The notes beneath the pieces were generated by a model. The model had not been told where the DNA came from, did not search any database, and saw nothing but the letters and a program-made list of their open reading frames with translations. DNA of 9,782 nt from Pyrodictium delaneyi (lineage in GTDB: Archaea > Thermoproteota > Thermoprotei_A > Sulfolobales > Pyrodictiaceae): positions 1 through 9,782 of the forward strand of contig DQVR01000032.1 of the NCBI GenBank assembly GCA_015661645.1. Direction: 5' to 3'. This document shows positions 1 to 5,485 of the stretch, in pieces. The position numbers and the translations under genes are program-made. Each line of letters begins with the position of its first letter. Position 1 is the first letter of the stretch.

Positions 1-1
1 A

Positions 2-685
2 TGCAGCATGTTTAGCGGCGGTAAGGACAGTACCTATGCTCTACACTGGGCTGCCCTACACGGCTTTGATGTGTGCTGCTTACTCTCGCTAAGGCCCAGG
101 CGTAGATGGGATAGCATGCTCTTCCACTACCCTGGTATAGAGCTTACAGAGCTCCAGGCCAAGGCCCTACGCATACCGCTAATAGCGTGGACTACAGGAG
201 AGGACGAGGAGAGAGACCTCGCCGAAGTATTCAGGGAAGCGCGTAACCGGGGCTGCGAGGCCGTTGTAGCTGGCGCGCTTCTAAGCGACTACCAGAGGCT
301 CCGTTTCGCCAGCGCTGCTGAGGAGGCTGGGCTCCGTATATTCACACCGCTTTGGAGGATCGACCAGGAGGAGTACATGAGGAGCCTTGTACGTGAAGGC
401 TTCAAAGTGATAATAGTCAGCATACAGGCCTACGGGCTCCCCTCATGGCTTGTAGGCCGCGTCCTCGACGAGGACACTGTTGAAAGGATTATAGAATTGT
501 CGAGGAGGTACGGGTTCAACCCAGCCTTCGAGGGCGGTGAGGCGGAGACGTTAGTCCTTGATGCTCCACTTTTCAGAGAAGAGCTTAGTGTCGAGGGCGT
601 TATAGAGAGGCTTGGTCCAGACCACTACTTCTACAAGATCACCGGTGCAAGGCTTATCCCTAAGAGAGGGATCCCTCACAGCTAG
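2..685 (+). CDS. dph6: Diphthamide synthase Dph6 (diphthine--ammonia ligase), 5' end cut by window
   Basis: This cytoplasmic enzyme uses ATP to amidate diphthine on the modified histidine of elongation factor 2, the last step of diphthamide synthesis. Numbering from the Met at position 8, the PP-loop ATP site SGGKDS is at residues 3-8. The family motifs GALLSDYQRLR (89-99), TPLWRIDQEEY (113-123) and GGEAETLVLDAP (176-187) are all present. The frame stays open to the window edge (Cys-Ser before this Met). Relatives have several residues before the PP-loop, so the true start almost certainly lies upstream and the Met at 8 is internal. About 225 residues are visible, which is nearly the whole single-domain archaeal protein. 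The 3' end overlaps the convergent membrane-protein gene by 135 bases, and I see no terminator. The family call is firm; only the start is unknown. Confidence 0.95.
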   Translation, partial: CSMFSGGKDSTYALHWAALHGFDVCCLLSLRPRRRWDSMLFHYPGIELTELQAKALRIPLIAWTTGEDEERDLAEVFREARNRGCEAVVAGALLSDYQRLRFASAAEEAGLRIFTPLWRIDQEEYMRSLVREGFKVIIVSIQAYGLPSWLVGRVLDEDTVERIIELSRRYGFNPAFEGGEAETLVLDAPLFREELSVEGVIERLGPDHYFYKITGARLIPKRGIPHS

Positions 686-1216
686 CAGCCTCAACACTAG
701 GCAGGATAGCTGGTCTAGTAGCCTCCATAGCGGGTCTACTAGAGCTGGCAGCCCCACCACCGTGACAGCTGCGGCATATAGGCGGTTGTCCACCGGCGTC
801 ACGCGTATCTTTTCTATCTCCGAGTAGGCCTCAGGTATCACTTGTATAGCCCAGTCTACTAGCTGCACTAGCCACTCCACAGCACCTCTAACAGTGAGCG
901 ATGCTGCCGGCGGCGCTACAACCGTTACTACTGCTGCTGTTAGAGAGTCCAGCAGTGGTCTTGGCGGCGGTGTCTCGGCTTCTTCTATTCTCTCCACAAT
1001 AAGGCCAGCGATACGCTCAACATATGCTGACGTTGTGTACGATACTGTGGCAGCAGACGCGCCAGCTACAAGCCATAGCACGAGCGCGAGGCCCGGCATG
1101 CCTAGGACAAGGGACGCTATTGACGCGGCGAAGGCTGTCATCGCCAGTATGGATGCAGCCCTATTTGCCTGTCTCGCGATACCTAGCCGCCTTAGCGGCT
1201 TCCCGTACACTCGCAC
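551..1216 (-). CDS. Unrecognised membrane protein, about 221 residues
   Basis: I do not recognise a family. The predicted protein has a short basic N-terminus (several Arg/Lys in residues 1-19), then two adjacent hydrophobic segments (about 22-39 and 41-60) separated by Gly-Met-Pro-Gly, which suggests a membrane hairpin. Weaker hydrophobic stretches lie near 91-106, 146-165 and 168-180. The C-terminus is polar. Start choice: a GTG at 1216 has GAGG nine bases upstream, and a TATA-like box at 1266-1274 places transcription start near 1244, giving a short leader. The last 44 or so residues are encoded antisense to the end of dph6. That is unusual, so the true C-terminus could be shorter if a frameshift or sequence error is present. 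Plus-strand frames over the same DNA have no promoter or recognisable content. Confidence 0.6.
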   Translation of the reverse strand: MRVYGKPLRRLGIARQANRAASILAMTAFAASIASLVLGMPGLALVLWLVAGASAATVSYTTSAYVERIAGLIVERIEEAETPPPRPLLDSLTAAVVTVVAPPAASLTVRGAVEWLVQLVDWAIQVIPEAYSEIEKIRVTPVDNRLYAAAVTVVGLPALVDPLWRLLDQLSCLVLRLLAVRDPSLRDKPCTGDLVEVVVWTKPLYNALDTKLFSEKWSIKD

Positions 1217-1265
1217 ACACCGTGGCCTCGTCGTTACCGGTCGATCTAAGAGCCTATAGCAGCTC

Positions 1266-1274
1266 TATTTAAGT
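1266..1274 (-). promoter_or_regulatory. TATA-like box for the 551-1216 gene
   Basis: The minus strand reads ACTTAAATA, the only A/T-rich stretch in the 69-base gap between the two minus-strand genes. Archaeal TATA boxes are centred about 26 bases before transcription start, so transcription would begin near 1244, leaving a leader of roughly 28 bases before the GTG at 1216. Confidence 0.5.
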
Positions 1275-1285
1275 CGGGCCCCGGG

Positions 1286-1567
1286 CTATGTCCTAGAGGA
1301 TGCTAGACGGTATACAGCATCCCTAAGCTCAGCGAGCTTATCGTGGAGCCTCACTATAGAGGTGTATGCTGCGTATATGCTGCCAGGGCTGGCAGGTTTC
1401 CCGCTATTGGCCGCAGCTACCAACTCCCCTATCGACTCCTCCACGAGTTCTATTAGGGCCATTGCCTCGTCTAGTAGCTGTAGCGCCCTATCTGCCGCGT
1501 TCTTCCCCTGCTGCATATCTACACCGTCCCTACAGGGTCTGCACCCAGGCCTCTGCGGAGAACTCAT
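1286..1567 (-). CDS. Small helical protein of unknown function
   Basis: I do not recognise a family. The product has 93 residues from the ATG at 1567, or 76 from an internal ATG at 1516. The longer form begins with a Cys-rich, basic stretch (C9 and C12 as CRPC). Both forms then show two amphipathic helices (about 24-51 and 64-90) joined by a Gly/Pro-rich turn (NSGKPASPGS). That is the look of a helical hairpin or coiled coil, perhaps a partner protein. The ATG at 1567 overlaps the TGA of the upstream nucleoside-phosphorylase-like gene as ATGA, which implies translational coupling. The ATG at 1516 has GGTG five bases upstream and is a reasonable alternative. Co-transcription suggests a role alongside the upstream product, but the sequence does not show what it is. 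Confidence 0.6.
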   Translation of the reverse strand: MSSPQRPGCRPCRDGVDMQQGKNAADRALQLLDEAMALIELVEESIGELVAAANSGKPASPGSIYAAYTSIVRLHDKLAELRDAVYRLASSRT

Positions 1568-2346
1568 ATTCTCGAGTTTACCTTACTCTTCGTTTTCTCC
1601 ATGTGCAGCGCTAGTGCCTCTAGTAGCGGCCGGAGCAGCTTGTTGATACTGTCTAGTACCTTTTTCCGTAGTTCTTCCGACTCATCCTCTAGATAGGACG
1701 AACCACGCTCTATACCCTTGGGAAGACTTGACTCTATAACCACTATCGAAGCCGACATGAGTTTCCTGTTCATAGACACTGTGAACAGCGAAGCGGTGTC
1801 CATGTCTACTGCGAGAGCTATCCTGCCGTAGAGCCTAGCTCCATGCTCTAGCAGCTGCTCGCTGAGGTAGAAAGTGTCAAGGCTCCAGACAACACCCGCC
1901 ATGGTCTTTATGTCGTGGACTTCCAGCAACTGCTGTATATGGCGTAGCAACGAGTAGTCCGGGATAGCAGGAACCTCTATCGGTGCATACGTCTTTGACA
2001 CACCATCACCCTTGATAGCTGCTGTGGCTAACACGACGCTGCCTATACTGAGGCTCGGCGATATCGCCAAGCCTGTGTCGAGGTGCATTATTACGCGGGC
2101 ACCGAGCCTCGATAACTCCTCAACAAGTATAGCTAGTGCCGATGGTCCCACCGGCCTTAGTGCTACGGATATTTGTGCACGGTGCAAGCTTCCAGTAGCC
2201 AGCCTAAAGCCAGGTCTACCAGGCCTCTCTACGACGTCGTGTAGAAAGCTAACAGAGTTCTCGTAGACCTCCTCGAGGCTAGTAACTAGCACATGTGTGG
2301 ACACGTCGCCTTTACTAGCTCTGGTGAAGGGCTGTATCCTAGGCAA
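1564..2346 (-). CDS. Nucleoside phosphorylase superfamily protein, divergent active site
   Basis: The fold family is that of purine nucleoside, uridine and methylthioadenosine phosphorylases, which split nucleosides with phosphate. Numbering from the TTG at 2346 (260 residues), family-like stretches are VGPSALAILVEEL (66-78), the DTG after the fourth strand (90-92), KGDGVSKTYAP (112-122) and VDMDTASLFTV (180-190). Key positions differ. The N-terminal phosphate loop, normally GDPxR, reads VTSLEE (21-26). The phosphate-binding Arg of the RVGT motif is His88. The ribose-binding Met-Glu is Met-Asp (182-183). The usual catalytic Asp position carries Glu205. Phosphorolysis is therefore doubtful, and a hydrolase, binding or altered-substrate role is possible. 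A longer form from a TTG at 2418 would add 24 His-rich residues, but that TTG lies inside the likely TATA box. It is coupled to the small helical gene downstream. Confidence 0.75.
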   Translation of the reverse strand: MPRIQPFTRASKGDVSTHVLVTSLEEVYENSVSFLHDVVERPGRPGFRLATGSLHRAQISVALRPVGPSALAILVEELSRLGARVIMHLDTGLAISPSLSIGSVVLATAAIKGDGVSKTYAPIEVPAIPDYSLLRHIQQLLEVHDIKTMAGVVWSLDTFYLSEQLLEHGARLYGRIALAVDMDTASLFTVSMNRKLMSASIVVIESSLPKGIERGSSYLEDESEELRKKVLDSINKLLRPLLEALALHMEKTKSKVNSRI

Positions 2347-2410
2347 TACTCGGTGCCCCCGGTGTATGTGCCCATGATGAGGGCTCGTGGTAACGTCTGG
2401 GTTGCCCGGG

Positions 2411-2419
2411 TTTATCAAT
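2411..2419 (-). promoter_or_regulatory. TATA-like box for the nucleoside-phosphorylase-like gene
   Basis: The minus strand reads ATTGATAAA. The implied transcription start is near 2389, about 43 bases before the TTG at 2346, which has a GGGGG run about ten bases upstream. This placement argues against the TTG at 2418 as the start. Confidence 0.4.
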
Positions 2420-2479
2420 GCTTTTGACGCGGGAATGACACAGAAGGCCCGCTGAGTACTACCAGAGGGCGGAGCAAGC

Positions 2480-2528
2480 GGGGGAGGGGGTAACTCTTAA
2501 AGGTAATCATAGGGTCTGCCCCTCCCCC
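2480..2528. repeat. 10-bp G/C-run inverted repeat around the decarboxylase promoter
   Basis: GGGGGAGGGG at 2480-2489 is matched exactly by its reverse complement CCCCTCCCCC at 2519-2528, with 29 bases between. The interval holds the TATA-like box, and the right arm covers the predicted transcription start and ends two bases before the GTG at 2531. Because the left arm lies upstream of the transcription start, it would act as DNA (an operator or an unusual DNA structure) rather than as an RNA hairpin. The function is inferred, not shown. Confidence 0.6.
2494..2503 (+). promoter_or_regulatory. TATA-like box for the decarboxylase gene
   Basis: CTCTTAAAGG is the best TATA candidate in the divergent intergenic region. 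Its spacing puts transcription start at about 2525-2530, directly at the start codon, so the mRNA is probably leaderless. Consistent with that, there is no Shine-Dalgarno sequence before the GTG at 2531. Confidence 0.55.
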
Positions 2529-2530
2529 CG

Positions 2531-2935
2531 GTGAGAACGATGGAGATAACACACGTCATCAGGCCAAGGCCAGAGCCAGCGCCGGGAGAGCCAAAGGTGT
2601 ACGGCAAGCACGTCTATGGCAACCTCTACAACTGCGACCGCGAAGTACTAAGCAACGAGGAGAGGCTACGCCAGATAATCTTTAACGCTGCTAAGCTGGG
2701 CAATATGACACTCCTCGACGTCCGCAGCTGGAAGATAGGCGAAGGCGTTAGCATCGTGGCCATAGTCCTCGAGAGCCACATAACCATACACACATGGCCC
2801 GAGTACGCTTTCGCCACTGTGGACGTCTATAGCTGCGGGAAACACACTAACCCAGAGAAGGCTTTCGACTACATAGCCGCTGCTCTACGTGCTCAGCGCG
2901 TAGAAAGGAAAGTAGCTATAAGGAATCTAGAATAG
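2531..2935 (+). CDS. Pyruvoyl-dependent decarboxylase proenzyme of the AdoMet decarboxylase family, probably arginine decarboxylase
   Basis: Enzymes of this family cleave themselves to create a pyruvoyl cofactor and act in polyamine synthesis. Autocleavage should occur between Glu81 and Ser82 in LESHITIHTWPEY (80-92), so Ser82 becomes the pyruvoyl group. His87 and the catalytic Cys102 in VDVYSCG (97-103) are present. The length of 134 residues fits the small archaeal proenzyme. In Crenarchaeota this fold gave rise to both AdoMet decarboxylase and arginine decarboxylase. The N-terminal extension, GKHVYGNLY (25-33) and the AIVLESHITIHTWPEY wording resemble the arginine enzyme as I remember it, so I favour agmatine production, with AdoMet decarboxylase (speD/speH) as the alternative. 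Start: GTG 2531 fits a leaderless transcript, and ATG 2540 is also possible. Confidence 0.9.
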   Translation: MRTMEITHVIRPRPEPAPGEPKVYGKHVYGNLYNCDREVLSNEERLRQIIFNAAKLGNMTLLDVRSWKIGEGVSIVAIVLESHITIHTWPEYAFATVDVYSCGKHTNPEKAFDYIAAALRAQRVERKVAIRNLE

Positions 2936-2941
2936 GAGTTC

Positions 2942-2984
2942 CCTGGGCTAAAGCCTCCCTGGTTTTTGGAAACCGAGCCCCAGG
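2942..2984. terminator. Inverted repeat with T-run between convergent genes, possible bidirectional terminator
   Basis: An outer near-perfect stem pairs CCTGGGCT (2942-2949) with AGCCCCAGG (2976-2984, one extra C). Inside it is a perfect 5-bp hairpin, GGTTT/AAACC with loop TTGG (2961-2974), that includes a run of five T. It fills the 62-base gap where the decarboxylase gene (+) and the amidohydrolase-like gene (-) converge. Archaeal termination depends mainly on T-runs, and this one is short, so the terminator role is tentative. Confidence 0.4.
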
Positions 2985-2997
2985 CTCCAGGATTCTC

Positions 2998-4023
2998 TCA
3001 GCCCAGTATTCTACGGATAGCCTCCGACGCCTGACGAGCAGCATTAGACCCTATGGCTAGATGTTCGCCGCCATCAACTACTAGTCGTCCCCCAGAGACT
3101 ACTGTCTCTACACGCGGCCTTGAGCCCGATAGGCTCCAGGGCCTTGCATACTCTGGTGCCGGGAGCCAGCCCGGCGGCTCTGTCGCGTCTACTACTACGA
3201 GGTATACTGGCCTCTTCTCCCCATAGACGCTGTATCCCGGGTCGAATAGCATGTGGATAGTCTGTGTCAGGAGGGTGTACACGTCTCTATGCTCCCTACT
3301 CGCCATGAGCGTCCACGGGCTAGCTGTGTGGGGGTACATAGGCCCAGGTATAGCCGTCTTTCTCTGCTCCGTTACTGCCTGCTCACTGCCGTCTGGCACC
3401 CATAGGCTCCTAGCTTCTAGGGAGTAGACTAGCTCCGCCCACTTCATAGCCTCTTCCGGGGGCTCGGTACTACCGCACATTGCTATCCCCACGCTTACGC
3501 GGCGCCTATCGATGCCCTGCTCTTCCATCCTCTTCAGCAGCTCGGTGAACTCCTTGCGGGGCGTCAGCCCGCAGCCGTGTGGGTAGAGTACCGCGCCTTC
3601 TAGCCCCGCGTCGATGATTGCGCGGGCCACAGCATCTACATGCGGGTCTATCGATACAACACGCGTGTATCCGTGCATCGTGAGCTCGTAGAGCGCCATT
3701 AGCGCAGAGTAATAGGCTTCGCGGCTCCCCATAGACCGTACCTGGTCCGCTACACTACTCTCCATGTACTCTACCGGGTCTATGTCGGCTAGCAGGTGAC
3801 GGAATGGATAAGACTCGAGGAAGACTGGCAGCGAGGCAAAACCAGGGTACACTATCCTGCCCGGACCGCCTGCTACTAGTTCCGCGTACTGTGCCTCCTC
3901 CGGGGGCTCGCCCAGCCCTATGTAGTCAATCGTACCTGCTGAGACATGTATGTAGCCAGGGCCGTGGACTACACCATTCTCATCAAAGTAATATACATCG
4001 TAGAAGAGTATGCGGAGCGGCAT
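2998..4023 (-). CDS. Amidohydrolase-like protein lacking the metal-binding HxH motif
   Basis: The architecture resembles metal-dependent amidohydrolases of the cytosine/TRZ-type deaminase group. An N-terminal beta-sandwich piece includes ILFYDVYYFDENGVVHGPGYIHVSAGTIDYIG (starting at residue 5), followed by the strand-entry motif IVYPGF (57-62). A barrel-like middle includes YYSALMALYELTMHGYTRVV (104-123). The C-terminal strand VETVVSGGRLVVDGGE (305-320) returns to the sandwich. In active relatives PGFxNxHxH carries two metal-binding His. Here the aligned stretch is PGFASLPVF (60-68), with neither. At 341 residues it is also shorter than the usual 400-450. It is an intact frame, so it looks like a kept pseudoenzyme rather than a decayed gene. 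Start: ATG 4023 has AGGTG about ten bases upstream and a TATA-like box near 4066. Confidence 0.7.
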   Translation of the reverse strand: MPLRILFYDVYYFDENGVVHGPGYIHVSAGTIDYIGLGEPPEEAQYAELVAGGPGRIVYPGFASLPVFLESYPFRHLLADIDPVEYMESSVADQVRSMGSREAYYSALMALYELTMHGYTRVVSIDPHVDAVARAIIDAGLEGAVLYPHGCGLTPRKEFTELLKRMEEQGIDRRRVSVGIAMCGSTEPPEEAMKWAELVYSLEARSLWVPDGSEQAVTEQRKTAIPGPMYPHTASPWTLMASREHRDVYTLLTQTIHMLFDPGYSVYGEKRPVYLVVVDATEPPGWLPAPEYARPWSLSGSRPRVETVVSGGRLVVDGGEHLAIGSNAARQASEAIRRILG

Positions 4024-4061
4024 TGTTGTACTACACCTACAACCCCTACCCCAGACTCCAC

Positions 4062-4070
4062 GTAAACTTA
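4062..4070 (-). promoter_or_regulatory. TATA-like box for the amidohydrolase-like gene
   Basis: The minus strand reads TAAGTTTAC inside an A/T-rich patch (4060-4073). The implied start of transcription near 4040 gives a leader of about 17 bases that still contains the AGGTG ribosome-binding site. This suggests transcription independent of the ferredoxin gene 112 bases upstream. Confidence 0.4.
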
Positions 4071-4135
4071 TCTACCCAGCATGGGGTTCAATACCGCATC
4101 GCCTAAGAACCCTTCACGCTGGGCCAAGAGAAGGC

Positions 4136-4369
4136 CTACTCTGGGCAAACCCATTCGGAGACTATACGCACCCTAGACGGGCCGCACAAAGCCATACAGG
4201 ATAAACATACCAAGCATAGGCTGGGCTCCGTTACAACACGGCCCCCTTCGAAGCGTAGAGCCCCGGTGGGGCACACATCGTCGCATTCATCTGGGTCGAG
4301 CTCCCCGTACACCTCGATGACCCTGGCTACTATGCTGCAAGGCTTCTCTGGCTTACGTCTCCAGGCCAT
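4136..4369 (-). CDS. Small ferredoxin with a single complete [4Fe-4S] motif
   Basis: A 77-residue electron carrier of the bacterial-type ferredoxin fold. The second motif is complete: C52-x2-C55-x2-C58-x3-C62-Gly-Pro. The first motif keeps only C29-x3-C33-Pro, because its first two cysteines are missing. In two-cluster ferredoxins one cluster takes three cysteines of the second motif plus the last of the first, and those four (C52, C55, C58, C33) are all here. The other cluster would have only C62 and C29 and is probably lost; C11 and C75 are extra. The pattern resembles FixX-like one-cluster ferredoxins. The N-terminus is basic (MAWRRKPEK). No partner oxidoreductase is next to it: the neighbours are SurE upstream and the amidohydrolase-like protein downstream. 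Start: ATG 4369 with a weak AGGGA just before it. Confidence 0.85.
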   Translation of the reverse strand: MAWRRKPEKPCSIVARVIEVYGELDPDECDDVCPTGALRFEGGRVVTEPSLCLVCLSCMALCGPSRVRIVSEWVCPE

Positions 4370-4442
4370 TCCCTACAACCCTTGGGACTGAGCCCTCCTA
4401 GTATCGCCTAGGGCTGATAGATGAGAGTGTGTACCCGAGGTC

Positions 4443-4497
4443 GGACCCGGCGCCACATCACCCCCTAGGCCTCGGGGGTCATCCCGTCCGCCGGGCC
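4443..4497 (-). other. Two-stem GC-rich structured element, possible leader or small RNA
   Basis: Within the 181-base gap between surE and the ferredoxin gene, an outer stem pairs 4446-4452 (CCCGGCG) with 4489-4495 (CGCCGGG), extended by GG/CC across a bulged A. An inner stem pairs 4460-4465 (ACCCCC) with 4474-4479 (GGGGGT) around an 8-base loop. Internal loops of 7 and 9 bases separate the stems. On the minus strand the element begins about where transcription from the TATA-like box at 4516-4524 should start. It could be the 5' end of a roughly 120-base ferredoxin leader or a separate small RNA. I see no tRNA, and no convincing C/D or H/ACA boxes. Confidence 0.4.
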
Positions 4498-4515
4498 ACC
4501 ACCCCCACACCAGTT

Positions 4516-4524
4516 ACGTTAAGC
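4516..4524 (-). promoter_or_regulatory. TATA-like box upstream of the structured element and ferredoxin gene
   Basis: The minus strand reads GCTTAACGT. It is the most A/T-rich spot between surE and the ferredoxin gene, and no better box lies nearer the ferredoxin ATG. Implied transcription start is near 4493, at the base of the structured element. Confidence 0.35.
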
Positions 4525-4550
4525 TACACCAGTACTTGACTGTTCCCCAG

Positions 4551-5408
4551 CTATTTGTTCTTGGATAGCTCGGCTTCCAGCATACTCACTATCGGCCTAA
4601 GCTTCTCTGTAACGCTTTTCCACGTATCCCTGGGTATGTTCATGTCTAGCGAGAGGGGTGTTATCGCAATAGCGTTCTCGACGTGGACTACGTACACGTC
4701 AGAGCCTGGCTCAGGGTCTACGAGTGTACCGTAGAGCCAGTAGTACTTCTTCCCGCGTGGGTCGTAGAGAACGCTAACCTTCTGTAGGAATTTTACACGC
4801 GCTGCAGGGGCTATCTTAACCTGTGTACCCGGTGTCACTCGACGGGGGAAATTAACGCTAAGGAGGTCCACCCCTCGAGGTATACCGTTCTCCAAAACCC
4901 ATAGGACTATATGGCGTATAATCTTCTTTATGTTGTTCCAGGTTTCTTTGTCCTCTTCTAGCTGGCTAGCCTCATCGACATTAGCTGAAAAAGCTACACC
5001 AGGTATGCCTAGCAGCGCCGCCTGGGCAGCTGCGCCGACAGTACCAGAGGAAAGGATGACCTGGATGCTTGTGTTGTCGCCGATGTTGACGCCGGATACT
5101 ACTATGTCGAAGCGCGGAGAGAACTCCTCTATAGCGAGGTATATCACGTCGCTAGGCGTACCATTCGTCATGTATACGTCTACGTCGCCCCATAGCTTTA
5201 TCTTTGTTATACGTAGCGGCTTGTGCAACGTTATGCCTAGTCCGCTAGCACTCTTCGGTGTCTCCGGTGCCAGCATATAGGCTTTACCTAGGTCTTTGAC
5301 CGCTTCATAAAGCAGCCTAAGTCCAGGACTGTGTACGCCATCATCATTTGTTACCAGTATCTTCGGTGAATCCGGCGACACTACTTCATACACCTCTACC
5401 TTGAACAT
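4551..5408 (-). CDS. surE: 5'/3'-nucleotidase SurE (metal-dependent nucleoside monophosphate phosphatase)
   Basis: SurE removes phosphate from nucleoside monophosphates, and some members also act on polyphosphate. Numbering from ATG 5408 (285 residues), the signature ILVTNDDG is at 17-24 with metal ligands Asp22 and Asp23. Ser53 in PKSASG and Asn108 in SGVNIGDN (105-112) complete the metal site. TNGTPSDVIYLA (81-92) and SSGTVGAAAQAALLGIP (120-136) are also typical. Length is slightly above the usual 250-270. A TTG at 5468 would add 20 residues, but a TATA-like box at 5479-5485 places transcription start near 5456, downstream of that TTG. ATG 5408 has GGGGAGGG immediately upstream and is preferred. 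The leader contains two hairpins. It lies downstream of the trm112-like gene, with its own apparent promoter. Confidence 0.93.
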   Translation of the reverse strand: MFKVEVYEVVSPDSPKILVTNDDGVHSPGLRLLYEAVKDLGKAYMLAPETPKSASGLGITLHKPLRITKIKLWGDVDVYMTNGTPSDVIYLAIEEFSPRFDIVVSGVNIGDNTSIQVILSSGTVGAAAQAALLGIPGVAFSANVDEASQLEEDKETWNNIKKIIRHIVLWVLENGIPRGVDLLSVNFPRRVTPGTQVKIAPAARVKFLQKVSVLYDPRGKKYYWLYGTLVDPEPGSDVYVVHVENAIAITPLSLDMNIPRDTWKSVTEKLRPIVSMLEAELSKNK

Positions 5409-5414
5409 GCCCTC

Positions 5415-5450
5415 CCCGGTGCGCCGGGTTATCGCCCCGCAGGGCGGGGC
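5415..5450 (-). promoter_or_regulatory. Two tandem hairpins in the surE leader
   Basis: A perfect 7-bp stem (GCCCCGC/GCGGGGC, 3-base loop) spans 5434-5450. A perfect 5-bp stem (CCCGG/CCGGG, 4-base loop) spans 5415-5428. Both fall between the predicted transcription start near 5456 and the ATG at 5408, and the nearer stem takes in part of the GGGGAGGG ribosome-binding sequence. They could modulate translation initiation. If translation instead began at TTG 5468 they would simply be coding sequence. Confidence 0.45.
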
Positions 5451-5478
5451 CAGGTAGCCCTGTATCAAGCATAGGGGC

Positions 5479-5485
5479 TGTAAAC
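5479..5485 (-). promoter_or_regulatory. TATA-like box for surE
   Basis: The minus strand reads GTTTACA within an A/T-rich patch (5479-5490). It resembles the box before the AbrB-type gene (GTTTTTACA) and that before the amidohydrolase-like gene (GTTTACG). Expected transcription start is near 5456. Confidence 0.4.

Noticed and set aside
612..1272. Overlapping plus-strand open frames opposite the membrane-protein gene
   Set aside because: They are rich in Ser, Thr and Ala in the manner of antisense frames, have no promoter or ribosome-binding site, and match no family.
1362..1646. Two plus-strand open frames near 1362-1646
   Set aside because: They lie opposite the helical protein and the end of the phosphorylase-like gene, whose frame has clear family motifs and coupling.
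2347..2418. TTG at 2418 as start of the phosphorylase-like gene
   Set aside because: It lies in the likely TATA box, lacks a ribosome-binding site, and adds His-rich residues unlike the family's N-terminus.
2374..2455. Possible C/D box small RNA: ATGATGA at 2374-2380 and CTGA at 2452-2455
   Set aside because: The inner boxes are poor, the D'-C' spacing is about 30 bases, the whole is longer than usual, and no terminal stem is seen.
2467..2490. G-quadruplex candidate before the decarboxylase gene
   Set aside because: Only three runs of three or more G unless a long run is split; kept only as part of the inverted-repeat observation.
4081..4099. tRNA T-arm-like hairpin with loop TTCAATA
   Set aside because: One stem mismatch and no D-arm, anticodon arm or acceptor stem around it.
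3804..4204. Plus-strand open frames across the start of the amidohydrolase-like gene
   Set aside because: No family resemblance, and they cover a minus-strand promoter, ribosome-binding site and recognisable protein.
5335..5350. Perfect C-box-like ATGATGA on the minus strand
   Set aside because: These are the codons of the SurE NDDG motif.
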